DNA from: Clostridia bacterium
Lineage (GTDB): Bacteria; Bacillota; Clostridia; Oscillospirales; Acutalibacteraceae
Direction of reading: 5' to 3'
Assembly: GCA_017468425.1 (NCBI GenBank)
Contig: JAFUIO010000022.1
Coordinates: 1 to 64,000, forward strand
Length of the DNA: 64,000 nucleotides
Shown here: positions 27,039-35,116 of the stretch, one piece after another
How positions within the stretch are numbered: the first letter of the stretch is position 1
Layout of the letters: each line of letters opens with the position of its first letter
Program-made: the position numbers and the translations under genes
Notes under the pieces: model-generated
Seen by the model: only the letters and a program-made list of their open reading frames with translations
What the model was told of the DNA's origin: nothing
Databases searched by the model: none

Positions 27039-29012
27039 ATGAAAAAAATTATTGCACTTATTCTTACTTTTACAATGGTTTTTTCTCTGTTTTCTTTCAA
27101 TGTAAATGCAAAGGGAAGCGGCAATGGAGAAGTACCGCAGATTGTTGATTTTTTTGAAAAGACTTTCGGTGCACTTATCAGCTTGAAAACAAGATGGTTC
27201 AATGCGATTACCGGCAAAGACAACTTCGACATCCCCTCCCCTGTAATACGCGGAGAAAATTATGAAAACTTTGACGGTGAAATTGATTTCACACCCGAAA
27301 TAACCATTGATACAGAAACGTGGCTCTGCAACGAGCTTACTTTCGAAAGCGAAAAAGTTTATCCTGACCCGTTCAACGATGTTGATATTGATTTATATCT
27401 TTACGGTAACGGCAAAAAATATACAATTCCCGGTTTCTGGTATGGCGACAATGTATGGAAAATCCGTTTTGCCTGTCCTGAAGAAGGTGAATGGTATTTT
27501 GAAACTGTGTGTACAGATGAAGAAAACACATCTCTTCACGGAAAAACGGGCAAAGTAAATTGCAAAAAATATTCAGGCGACCTTGATATTTACAAGCACG
27601 GTTTTGTAACAACACGTTACGGTAAAAAATATTTTACATACGCTGACGGCACACCATTCTTCTATCTCGGCGACACTCATTGGAGCTTGGGCGACGAAAC
27701 TATTGACATGGTGAAAACTATCTGCGAAAAGAGAGTAAGTCAAGGATTTACTGTTTTCCAGAGTGAGCCTATCGGTGCTGCATTTGATTTTGCAGACGGT
27801 ATTGCAGCAAACGATGTACAGGGACTTGCAGTCTACGATGAAAAATTCAGAATTATTGCTGAAAACGGTCTTGTTCACGCAAATGCAGAATTTTTCTTCC
27901 CCTACTCAATGGAATTGCTTATCCCCAAATTTGGCGGAGTTGAGGCCGACGGTGAAATGACAGACGGTGTCAAAGCTTACCTTAAAAAGATTTCCCGTTA
28001 TTGGGTTGCCCGTTACTCAGCTTACCCTGTTATGTGGACACTCGGACAGGAAGTCGACAACGACTTTTACTGGAGCGAAACAAACCACACTATGTGGAGT
28101 TATAAGAACAATCCCTACAAGCTTGTGGCAGATTATATCGCAGAATACGACCCCTACACTCATCCGCTTACTGCCCATCAGGAAAACACAGGCGCAACAG
28201 TTGCTTACGGAAACGGCGAAGGTGCACCTGATGAATGCGAAATTTATTGTGACAATGCAATGCCTTCCTGTTTCAGAGATATAAAAAGCCACGATTTCTA
28301 TGCGGCACAGTGGTCACCGTCAAAGACAGGTCAGATTGACTTTGACAGCGGAAAAGATTTCTGGTACAACTCGCAGGGCAAGCCTGTTGTAAACTATGAA
28401 GGACAGTACTGCTATCTCTGGACCAAAAACTTCGGCGCGAGAATGCAGGGATGGACATCTTTCCTCAACGGAATGTACGGCTACGGTTGGGGCGGACACG
28501 ATACATGGAGTTACCTTAATATTTACGATGAAGAAAACGATTCATCTGACGGTGTAGACACAATCACAAGTGAAGAAAAGAAAAATGCAACATGGCAGGA
28601 CAGCCTCGAATACGCAAGCTCGTATCAGACAGGATATATGAGAAATTTCCTCCAGAAAACAGAGTGGTATAACTTAATTCCCCGCTTTGACAACAAGGCT
28701 TATTTCACTCCTTGCCTGAATGTTTACTACACATATGCAAGTAATGCCGATAACACTGAAATAGTAGTTTATTTCTACTCCTTCACAGACGAAACAGTTG
28801 CCGAAAAAGCAAACACAAAAAATTACGGCGGTTTCAAAACAGGCACAGTCGGAAATCTTCTGCCCGACACTGAGTATACAATGCAGTGGTATGACCCTAT
28901 AAAAGGCGAATTCGGCGAAGAAACAAAAATCACATCATCTGCTTTCGGCACATATTACATCGGCGAAAGGCCTGATGATACTGATATGGCACTTGTTATC
29001 AAACTTGCCTGA
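27039..29012 (+). CDS. Secreted DUF5060/DUF4038 glycoside hydrolase (GH140-like)
   Basis: This encodes 657 aa with signal peptide (about 1-23). Residues about 85-180 match a DUF5060 beta-sandwich (WLCNELTFESEKVYPDPFNDVDID in parts; GFWYGDNVWKIRFACPEEGEWYF in parts). From about 190 the TIM barrel of DUF4038 follows: GKKYFTYADGTPFFYLGDTHWS, YWVARYSAYPVMWTLGQE with a candidate catalytic Glu at the end, and a second acid in VVNYEGQY. The C-terminal 90 residues form a beta domain of the collagen-binding-like type common in this family. Related enzymes attack complex plant polysaccharides; the exact substrate is not evident. Confidence 0.75.
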   Translation: MKKIIALILTFTMVFSLFSFNVNAKGSGNGEVPQIVDFFEKTFGALISLKTRWFNAITGKDNFDIPSPVIRGENYENFDGEIDFTPEITIDTETWLCNELTFESEKVYPDPFNDVDIDLYLYGNGKKYTIPGFWYGDNVWKIRFACPEEGEWYFETVCTDEENTSLHGKTGKVNCKKYSGDLDIYKHGFVTTRYGKKYFTYADGTPFFYLGDTHWSLGDETIDMVKTICEKRVSQGFTVFQSEPIGAAFDFADGIAANDVQGLAVYDEKFRIIAENGLVHANAEFFFPYSMELLIPKFGGVEADGEMTDGVKAYLKKISRYWVARYSAYPVMWTLGQEVDNDFYWSETNHTMWSYKNNPYKLVADYIAEYDPYTHPLTAHQENTGATVAYGNGEGAPDECEIYCDNAMPSCFRDIKSHDFYAAQWSPSKTGQIDFDSGKDFWYNSQGKPVVNYEGQYCYLWTKNFGARMQGWTSFLNGMYGYGWGGHDTWSYLNIYDEENDSSDGVDTITSEEKKNATWQDSLEYASSYQTGYMRNFLQKTEWYNLIPRFDNKAYFTPCLNVYYTYASNADNTEIVVYFYSFTDETVAEKANTKNYGGFKTGTVGNLLPDTEYTMQWYDPIKGEFGEETKITSSAFGTYYIGERPDDTDMALVIKLA

Positions 29013-29035
29013 CTACAAAAATATAATAATTTTTC

Positions 29036-29069
29036 ACAGCAGAAAATCAGATTTTTCTGCTGTTTTTTT
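29036..29069 (+). terminator. Intrinsic terminator after the GH140-like gene
   Basis: ACAGCAGAAAA (29036-29046) pairs perfectly with TTTTCTGCTGT (29053-29063), followed by six more T residues. Confidence 0.85.
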
Positions 29070-29191
29070 CAAAATTTTGCTGATAAAAACAGTGCCGAAA
29101 AAGAATAAAATTTGTTGACTTTTAGCGTATAATATGATACCATACAAGAAATAAGATTTTGTTATTCAATATGTATGTAAGAGGGAATTCT

Positions 29192-30052
29192 ATGAGAAAA
29201 TCAGCAGTACGTACGCTGTGCCTTGTTTTTGTTCTGCTTGTTGCAATGAGCAGTGTTTTTTCCGGATGTAAAAACGAAAAAGACGACAAAAACAAAAGCA
29301 CCAAAACAACAGCGCTTTCAGACAAAAGTGCAGATAACGCAACAGATTCAAACAATAACGCTGATGACCCTGAAGAAAAAACTTCAAGCTACGATACAGA
29401 CCATAACCCATTCCACTCAAATCCCTTTGATGCAGGAGATGGTGCAGAGCAGACAGGTCCCGTAAGTGCAGATTACTTTGATGATGCCGTTTTCATCGGC
29501 GACTCCGTAACAGTAAAGCTGCAGTATTATAACAACACAACTGCTGCTCTCGGTAAAGCAACTTTCCTCTGTATAGGCAGTTACTCAGTAACACATGCCA
29601 TTCACGGCACGCTTGACCTTACCTTCCGCGGAAAGGTTATGCCCCCTGAAGATGCTGTTGCCGCCTGCAAAGCAAAGAAAGTTTTTATTATGCTGGGCAT
29701 GAATGATATCGGATATGTTCCTATGGATGAATGTATGGCAAACTGGGCTACACTCATTAAAAACATCAGAGCAAAAAATCCGAAAATACAGATTTTCATA
29801 CAATCAGGTACTCCGATTTACATCGGCGGACAGACAGGCTCTCTTACAAATGCCAAGATGGACGAATATAACATCAATCTCAAGAAATTTGCAAAAGCAA
29901 ATGACTGCCGTTACATAGATGTTGCAACACCTATGAAAGATGTAAATAACGGTCTTAAGCTTGAGTATTGTTCCGACAACTATGTTCATATGAGTGATGC
30001 CGGCTGCGAATTGTGGGCAGTCACTCTTAAAAATTCAATCAATAAAAAATAA
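29192..30052 (+). CDS. SGNH-hydrolase lipoprotein
   Basis: This encodes 286 aa from ATG 29192 (AGAGGGA upstream; earlier in-frame starts lack a ribosome binding site). Lipoprotein signal ends VFSGC with Cys26. A charged low-complexity spacer leads to the GDSV block (Ser106, nucleophile), MLGMNDIG block (oxyanion Asn) and the terminal D-N-Y-V-H segment giving Asp/His. SGNH proteins of this kind transfer or remove acyl groups on surface polysaccharides. It is the first gene of a set with DUF4358, MBOAT and DHHW proteins, so O-acetylation of a cell-wall or exported glycan is likely. Confidence 0.85.
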   Translation: MRKSAVRTLCLVFVLLVAMSSVFSGCKNEKDDKNKSTKTTALSDKSADNATDSNNNADDPEEKTSSYDTDHNPFHSNPFDAGDGAEQTGPVSADYFDDAVFIGDSVTVKLQYYNNTTAALGKATFLCIGSYSVTHAIHGTLDLTFRGKVMPPEDAVAACKAKKVFIMLGMNDIGYVPMDECMANWATLIKNIRAKNPKIQIFIQSGTPIYIGGQTGSLTNAKMDEYNINLKKFAKANDCRYIDVATPMKDVNNGLKLEYCSDNYVHMSDAGCELWAVTLKNSINKK

Positions 30053-30070
30053 AGATTACAGGTGAAGAAA

Positions 30071-30556
30071 ATGAAAAAAATTATTGCTCTTATTTTAGCT
30101 CTCGTACTCGTGTTCAGTTTTGCAGGTTGCACAGGCAACGAAGAAACAAAAGAACCCGAAACAACAAACATTAACGTTGAAGATGTTTATGCATCAATTG
30201 AAAACGCAGTTGAACTCAATGAGATGACAATTCTCGGTGAAGATATGATTCTCAACCTTCTCGGTATTGAAGCAGAAAAAACAGTTCAGCTTAAAGTTGC
30301 TGAAGCTGCAGACGGTCTTCTTGCTGATGAAATCTGGCTTGTAGAAGCAGTTGATGAAGCTGCTGCAAAGGAAATTGTTGACCTTGCAAATACACGTATT
30401 GAACTTCAGGCTGCAGCAAGCAAAACTTATTCACCCGAACAGCACGAAATCGTAAACAAAGCTCAGATTATCACAAACGGTAACTTTGTTGCATTTATCG
30501 TTTCTCCCTCTGTGGACGATATCGTTGCAATAGTAAACGAAGCTTTCGGTAAATAA
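30071..30556 (+). CDS. DUF4358 lipoprotein
   Basis: This encodes 161 aa; ATG 30071 follows AGGTG. A lipoprotein signal peptide ends FAGC. The remainder matches DUF4358: VEDVYASIENAVEL, a DGLLADEIWLVEAVDEAAAKEI helix region in parts, and NGNFVAFIVSP near the end. DUF4358 proteins recur beside MBOAT/DHHW genes in Clostridia, but no activity is known. It lies 19 bases after the SGNH lipoprotein gene and 79 bases before the MBOAT gene. Confidence 0.8.
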   Translation: MKKIIALILALVLVFSFAGCTGNEETKEPETTNINVEDVYASIENAVELNEMTILGEDMILNLLGIEAEKTVQLKVAEAADGLLADEIWLVEAVDEAAAKEIVDLANTRIELQAAASKTYSPEQHEIVNKAQIITNGNFVAFIVSPSVDDIVAIVNEAFGK

Positions 30557-30577
30557 TCAGATTTTTTAATAAACCAG

Positions 30578-30608
30578 AGTCAGACTTTTCTTTAAGAGAA
30601 GTCTGACT
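30578..30608 (+). terminator. Hairpin between DUF4358 and MBOAT genes
   Basis: AGTCAGACTT (30578-30587) pairs perfectly with AAGTCTGACT (30599-30608). Only a short T-run follows after six bases, so it may be a partial terminator or a processing/stability element. Confidence 0.45.
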
Positions 30609-30634
30609 TCACCTATTTTTCAGGAGCTGATTCA

Positions 30635-32020
30635 ATGCTTTTTTCAAGTAATGTTTTCTTGTATTTCTACCTGCCGGTAGTTTTACTTCTCTACTATATA
30701 TCCCCAAGACAGATACGTAATTTCGTATTGTTTGCCGTCAGTCTTTTCTTCTATGGCTGGGGCGAACCGGTTTACCTTTTCCTTATGGTATTTACGGTAC
30801 TCATCAACTACGTATGTGCCTTCATTATCGATTCGAGGCGTAAAAAAGAAAAAAGCACAAAAAGCACTCTCGTCATCGGCGTCGTGCTGAATCTGCTTCT
30901 TCTCGGCTATTTCAAATATGCAACCTTTTTCCTTGAAAGTCTGCAGAGCATCCTTCCCTTTATGAAAGATTTCGATGTACCTGAAATTACTCTTCCTATC
31001 GGTATTTCTTTCTATGTTTTCCAATCAATGAGTTACCTTATTGACGTTTACAGAGACGATGCTCCCGTGCAGAAAAACCCCATCACTTTCGGCACATATG
31101 TTGCACTTTTCCCTCAGCTTATTGCAGGTCCTATTGTAAGATATACTGATGTTGCACGTCAGCTTTCCGAAAGGAAAGAAAACCTTGATGATTTTGCATC
31201 AGGTATAAAAATGTTCATTATCGGTCTTGCAAAGAAAATCCTTATTGCCAACCAGATGGGTGCTTTGTGGGAAACCATCAAATCAGCAGACGGTACAGTC
31301 GCTGCCTGGGTAGGTATTGCAGCATATTCACTTCAGCTCTACTTTGACTTCTCAGGATATTCAGATATGGCTATCGGTCTTGGCCGTATGTTTGGCTTTG
31401 AATTCCTTATCAACTTCAATTATCCCTATATTTCCAACAGCATTACCGATTTCTGGAGAAGATGGCATATGTCTCTTTCAACCTGGTTCAAAGAATATGT
31501 TTACATTCCTCTCGGCGGTAACAGAAAAGGCATAAAACGTCAGATTATCAATCTTCTCATCGTATGGGCACTTACAGGTTTCTGGCACGGTGCAAGCTGG
31601 AACTTCCTTTTCTGGGGAATTTATTACAGTATACTCCTTATTATCGAAAAGACATTCCTGCTTAAAGTTCTTGATAAGCTTCCCAAATTTGTCCGCCACA
31701 TCTACACAATTATTATAGTCATTCTCGGCTGGGCACTTTTCTATTTTGTAGACACTGCAGAGCTGTGGGAATTCATAAAGAAACTCTTTACTCCCGCCGC
31801 AACTTCATCTGCAGATATCAACACAATTCTGGCATATGTTCCCCTGCTTGTTGTTGCCGCAGTTGCATCAACTCCTCTCGGTGCAAGACTTTACAACAAA
31901 GTAAAAGAAAGCACTGCAAAGAAAGTTGTTACTCTTGCAGGCCTTGCAGTGATGATGCTGCTTTGTGTATGTACTCTTGTAAGTCAGAGCTACAATCCGT
32001 TTATTTATTTCCGTTTCTGA
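30635..32020 (+). CDS. MBOAT-family O-acyltransferase (AlgI/DltB-like)
   Basis: This 461-aa polytopic protein has about ten hydrophobic segments. Family landmarks are VFLYFYLPVVLLLYY, NYVCAFII, LPIGISFYVFQSMSYLIDVY, FPQLIAGPIVRY and FWRRWHMSLSTWFKEYVYIPLGGNR in parts. The catalytic histidine lies in LTGFWHGASWNFLFWG. MBOAT proteins pass an acyl group through the membrane for transfer to an exported glycan by a partner such as the DHHW protein encoded 14 bases downstream. Confidence 0.92.
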   Translation: MLFSSNVFLYFYLPVVLLLYYISPRQIRNFVLFAVSLFFYGWGEPVYLFLMVFTVLINYVCAFIIDSRRKKEKSTKSTLVIGVVLNLLLLGYFKYATFFLESLQSILPFMKDFDVPEITLPIGISFYVFQSMSYLIDVYRDDAPVQKNPITFGTYVALFPQLIAGPIVRYTDVARQLSERKENLDDFASGIKMFIIGLAKKILIANQMGALWETIKSADGTVAAWVGIAAYSLQLYFDFSGYSDMAIGLGRMFGFEFLINFNYPYISNSITDFWRRWHMSLSTWFKEYVYIPLGGNRKGIKRQIINLLIVWALTGFWHGASWNFLFWGIYYSILLIIEKTFLLKVLDKLPKFVRHIYTIIIVILGWALFYFVDTAELWEFIKKLFTPAATSSADINTILAYVPLLVVAAVASTPLGARLYNKVKESTAKKVVTLAGLAVMMLLCVCTLVSQSYNPFIYFRF

Positions 32021-32033
32021 GGAGGGTGCAGAT

Positions 32034-33158
32034 ATGAAATCTAAAAAAATCAATATTATTTCACTTGTTCTTTTCCTCGGATTCCTTGCAGTAATGTTTG
32101 TTCTTTATATCGTGTTACCGAAAAACGACTTTTCTGAAAGAGAAAAACGTTACCTTGCCGATTTCCCTGCAACTACATGGGAAAACATTTCTTCAGGCAA
32201 ATTTTCCGAAGACCTTGAAACTTACCTTGCAGATACAATCCCCCGCCGCGACTTTTTTGTGGGCGTATCTTCTTACTATAACCTTATTTCAGGCAGACAG
32301 GTTACAAAGGATATTTATGTTGCAGAAAACAACAGACTTGTTGAAGCTCCCCCTGCATACAGCGATGCCGCTATAAAGAAAAACACTTCATATATCTCTG
32401 CATTTGCAGAAAAAGTTGACATTCCCGTTGACATTATGGTTGTGCCTTCTGCAGGTTATATTTATGAAGACTCAATAAAAGGTCTTAAAAATGACTATAC
32501 TGATAACGAAGCAATAAAGAGCATTTATTCTTCTGCAAAAGGAATGGATAACTATATAGACATCTGTTCTGCATTTGAAGAAAACGAAAACAAAGAATCG
32601 CTCTACTATCTTACTGACCATCACTGGACAAGCTTCGGTGCATATACAGCATATGCTGAATATATGAATACTCTTGATAAGCCTTATCCTGCACAAAATG
32701 AATTCAGTATTGAAAAGCACAGTGGTTTTTATGGCTCAAATCACTCAAGAGCAGGTCTGTGGCTTTATCCTTCAGAAGATGTTGAACTCTGGAAAAACAA
32801 CACACCCTTTACAGTTGTTACTGACACAGACAAAAAAGTTCACAACGGTCTTTTTTATGAAGAAAAACTTGAAGAGCTTGACAAATACACAGTTTATCTG
32901 GGCGGTAACCATGCAAAAGTTTCAATAGATAATCCTGAAGCAAAAGGTCAGGGAAAACTTCTTGTAATCAGGGATTCATATGCAAACTGCCTCGGCACTT
33001 TCCTTGCAAATTCCTTTGAAAATGTTACACTTGTGGATTTAAGATATTATCACGATTCTGTTTCTGAGTTGGCAAGTGAAGGCGGTTTTACAAACATCCT
33101 TATCTGCTACAGCTTGTCTAACTTTATGTCAGACGCAAACTTCCCCTGGCTTAAATAA
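32034..33158 (+). CDS. DHHW-family protein (AlgX/AlgJ-like acetylation partner)
   Basis: This encodes 374 aa: one N-terminal membrane anchor (about 8-28) and an extracytoplasmic SGNH-like domain. The name motif appears in LTDHHWTSFGAY, and the later IRDSYANCLGTF holds the candidate Ser nucleophile of the AlgX/AlgJ type. It probably transfers acetyl groups received through the MBOAT partner to a surface glycan. Confidence 0.88.
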   Translation: MKSKKINIISLVLFLGFLAVMFVLYIVLPKNDFSEREKRYLADFPATTWENISSGKFSEDLETYLADTIPRRDFFVGVSSYYNLISGRQVTKDIYVAENNRLVEAPPAYSDAAIKKNTSYISAFAEKVDIPVDIMVVPSAGYIYEDSIKGLKNDYTDNEAIKSIYSSAKGMDNYIDICSAFEENENKESLYYLTDHHWTSFGAYTAYAEYMNTLDKPYPAQNEFSIEKHSGFYGSNHSRAGLWLYPSEDVELWKNNTPFTVVTDTDKKVHNGLFYEEKLEELDKYTVYLGGNHAKVSIDNPEAKGQGKLLVIRDSYANCLGTFLANSFENVTLVDLRYYHDSVSELASEGGFTNILICYSLSNFMSDANFPWLK

Positions 33159-33231
33159 ATGATATGTTTCTAAAATAGTAAAAAATTCTACACAATTATG
33201 TGTTATACTGATTAAAAAGGAGGATGATAAA

Positions 33232-34179
33232 ATGAATATCAAGCATTCTCTTGTTATCCCCTGCTTCAACGAAGAGGGAAATGTTGAAATATTTTTCTCT
33301 GCGGCAAAAGAAGCTATGAAGGGTTACACTGAAGACTTTGAACTTATTTTTGTCAACGACGGCAGCCGCGACAAAACAGGCGAAAAACTCAGAAAATTAT
33401 TTAATGAAAACAAAGACGTTAAAATTAAAGTAATCAGCTTTTCACGCAATTTCGGCAAAGAGGCTGCAATGTATGCAGGGCTTAATGCTTCTTGCGGTGA
33501 ATACACAACAATCATTGATGCCGATATGCAGCAACGACCTGAAGTGGCTGTGCAGATGGGCAAAATATTGGATATGAACCCCGAGTATGATATGGTTGCT
33601 GCTTTTCAGGAAAAGAGGAAAGACGGAAAAATTCTCAGCAAAATCAAAACTTCTTTTTATTCAGTGATAAACAAAGTAAGTGACGTTCATTTCATTGAAG
33701 ATGCAAGTGATTTCAGAACAATGAGAAGAAACGTTGTTCAGTCCATTATCGACCTTACAGAATACCACCGTTTTTCAAAAGGTATTTTTTCCTGGATAGG
33801 ATACAACACCTGCTCAATCCCCTATCAGGTTATGGAGCGTGAAAGCGGTGAAACAAAATGGTCTGTGAAAAAGCTTATAAAATATGCCCTTGACGGCATT
33901 ATGGCTTATACAGACCTGCCTCTTAAACTTCCCGTATATTTCGGTGCAGGTGCTGCGATTTTTGACGTTGTTTTATTGCTCAGCCTTCTTGTTGCAGACC
34001 TTGCTTTCGATAAAATCTGCACTGCAGGTTACCTTGCTTGTCTTATTATTTTCCTTTTCTCCGTGCTTTCCGTTTTTATGGGAATTATGGGGACATACAT
34101 CGGAAAAATCCATACCCAGGTCAAAAACAGACCTGTATATATTGCGAAAGAGATTTTAACTTATGAAGAAAATCCGTGA
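33232..34179 (+). CDS. GtrB-like family 2 glycosyltransferase
   Basis: This encodes 315 aa starting behind AAGGAGG. The GT2 domain has VIPCFNEEGNVE, LIFVNDGSRDKT, SFSRNFGKEAAM and the metal-binding IIDADMQQ. Two C-terminal transmembrane segments (about 232-255 and 262-290) match polyprenyl-phosphate glycosyltransferases. Such enzymes load a sugar on undecaprenyl phosphate for flipping by a GtrA-type protein, whose gene overlaps this one by 17 bases. Confidence 0.9.
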   Translation: MNIKHSLVIPCFNEEGNVEIFFSAAKEAMKGYTEDFELIFVNDGSRDKTGEKLRKLFNENKDVKIKVISFSRNFGKEAAMYAGLNASCGEYTTIIDADMQQRPEVAVQMGKILDMNPEYDMVAAFQEKRKDGKILSKIKTSFYSVINKVSDVHFIEDASDFRTMRRNVVQSIIDLTEYHRFSKGIFSWIGYNTCSIPYQVMERESGETKWSVKKLIKYALDGIMAYTDLPLKLPVYFGAGAAIFDVVLLLSLLVADLAFDKICTAGYLACLIIFLFSVLSVFMGIMGTYIGKIHTQVKNRPVYIAKEILTYEENP

Positions 34180-34627
34180 TTTGATTATTAAATACAAAGA
34201 ACTTATACTGTATGTATTTTTCGGCGGACTTACAACACTTGTAAACTTTGCAGCATTCAAATTTTTCAATGTTGTACTGGGTGAAGAACGTTATCTTATT
34301 TCCAACGTTATTGCCTGGTTTGTTTCCGTAGTTTTTGCATACATTACAAACAAACTTTTTGTATTCGAAAGCCGTACATGGCAGACAAAAAAAATATGCA
34401 AAGAAATTTTTTCTTTCTTCACAGCCAGAGTTTTCTCATTCATAATTGAAGAAGCAGGTCTTTTCTGCCTTGTTGATTTAATGGGATTCGATAAGTACAG
34501 ACTTGATATTTTTGGTTTTGTGCTTGGCGGAAAAATGATTTCCAAAATCATTCTCGCAGTGATTGTTGTTATTCTCAATTACTTTTTCTCAAAGCTTGTT
34601 GTTTTCAGGAAGAAAGAAAAGCAGTAA
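34163..34627 (+). CDS. GtrA-family membrane protein
   Basis: This encodes 154 aa with four transmembrane helices. YVFFGGLTTLVNFAAFKFFN and FVSVVFAYITNKLFVFES are the classic GtrA opening, and NYFFSKLVVFRKK the typical end. It is thought to flip a lipid-linked sugar made by the overlapping upstream GtrB-like protein, for decoration of a surface polymer. Confidence 0.9.
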   Translation: MKKIRDLIIKYKELILYVFFGGLTTLVNFAAFKFFNVVLGEERYLISNVIAWFVSVVFAYITNKLFVFESRTWQTKKICKEIFSFFTARVFSFIIEEAGLFCLVDLMGFDKYRLDIFGFVLGGKMISKIILAVIVVILNYFFSKLVVFRKKEKQ

Positions 34628-34744
34628 TAAAACCGACAATTTTTTGCAGATACCATTCTTTGTGAAAAATCAACAAATATTTTTTCTAATAAACAGATAA
34701 CAGAATAACAATGTGACGAAAATAAAAAAACAAGGGAAAAATTA

Positions 34745-34797
34745 TTGACTTTTTCTCTTGTTTTTATTATTATGTATGTAGTTAGTCTAAACTAACT
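34745..34797 (+). promoter_or_regulatory. feoA promoter with iron-type operator
   Basis: TTGACT (34745-34750) and TATTAT (34768-34773) are 17 bp apart. The palindrome AGTTAGTCTAAACTAACT (34780-34797) follows at about the transcription start, in the same relative position as the first operator of the NEAT operon. Confidence 0.8.
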
Positions 34798-34816
34798 CAA
34801 GGAGAGTTGATTTAAT

Positions 34817-35038
34817 ATGAAAACTTTAAAAGATGCAAAAATAGGCTCAACTGTGAAAGTTGTAAAGCTTCACGGAGAGGGTGCAATCAAAAGACGTATT
34901 ATGGATATGGGCATTACAAAGGGCGTTGAAATTTACGTAAGAAAAGCAGCTCCTTTGGGCGACCCCATTGAAGTAATGGTGCGCGGATATGAGTTATCCC
35001 TGCGTAAGGCTGATGCCGAAATGATAGAAACAGAATAA
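34817..35038 (+). CDS. feoA: Ferrous iron transport protein A
   Basis: This 73-aa SH3-like protein has VKVVKLHGEGAIKRRIMDMGITKGVEIYV in parts, PLGDPIEVMVRGYELSLRK, the typical FeoA core. It is thought to interact with FeoB. The gene has its own promoter-operator upstream and a terminator-like hairpin downstream before feoB. Confidence 0.95.
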   Translation: MKTLKDAKIGSTVKVVKLHGEGAIKRRIMDMGITKGVEIYVRKAAPLGDPIEVMVRGYELSLRKADAEMIETE

Positions 35039-35040
35039 AC

Positions 35041-35067
35041 CAACAGGCTTTGGTCTTGTTGTTTTTT
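35041..35067 (+). terminator. Terminator between feoA and feoB
   Basis: CAACAGGC (35041-35048) pairs with GTCTTGTTG (35053-35061, with G-T and a bulge), followed by seven T residues. It would limit readthrough into feoB. Confidence 0.65.
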
Positions 35068-35077
35068 TACTGCGTGG

Positions 35078-35093
35078 GTTAGCAGAAACTAAC
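35078..35093 (+). promoter_or_regulatory. Iron-type operator before feoB
   Basis: GTTAG-CAGAAA-CTAAC, flanked by GTGg and tCAC which extend the symmetry. It sits 24 bases before the feoB start. No clear -35/-10 pair precedes it, so it may act as a roadblock or serve a weak promoter overlapping the terminator. Confidence 0.7.
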
Positions 35094-35116
35094 TCACATG
35101 AAAGGAAGATATTCGG

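Noticed and set aside
29113..29143. Promoter before the SGNH lipoprotein gene
   Set aside because: TTGACT at 29115 is clear, but TATGAT lies only 12 bp away and the 17-bp position (TACCAT) is poor, so no promoter was called.
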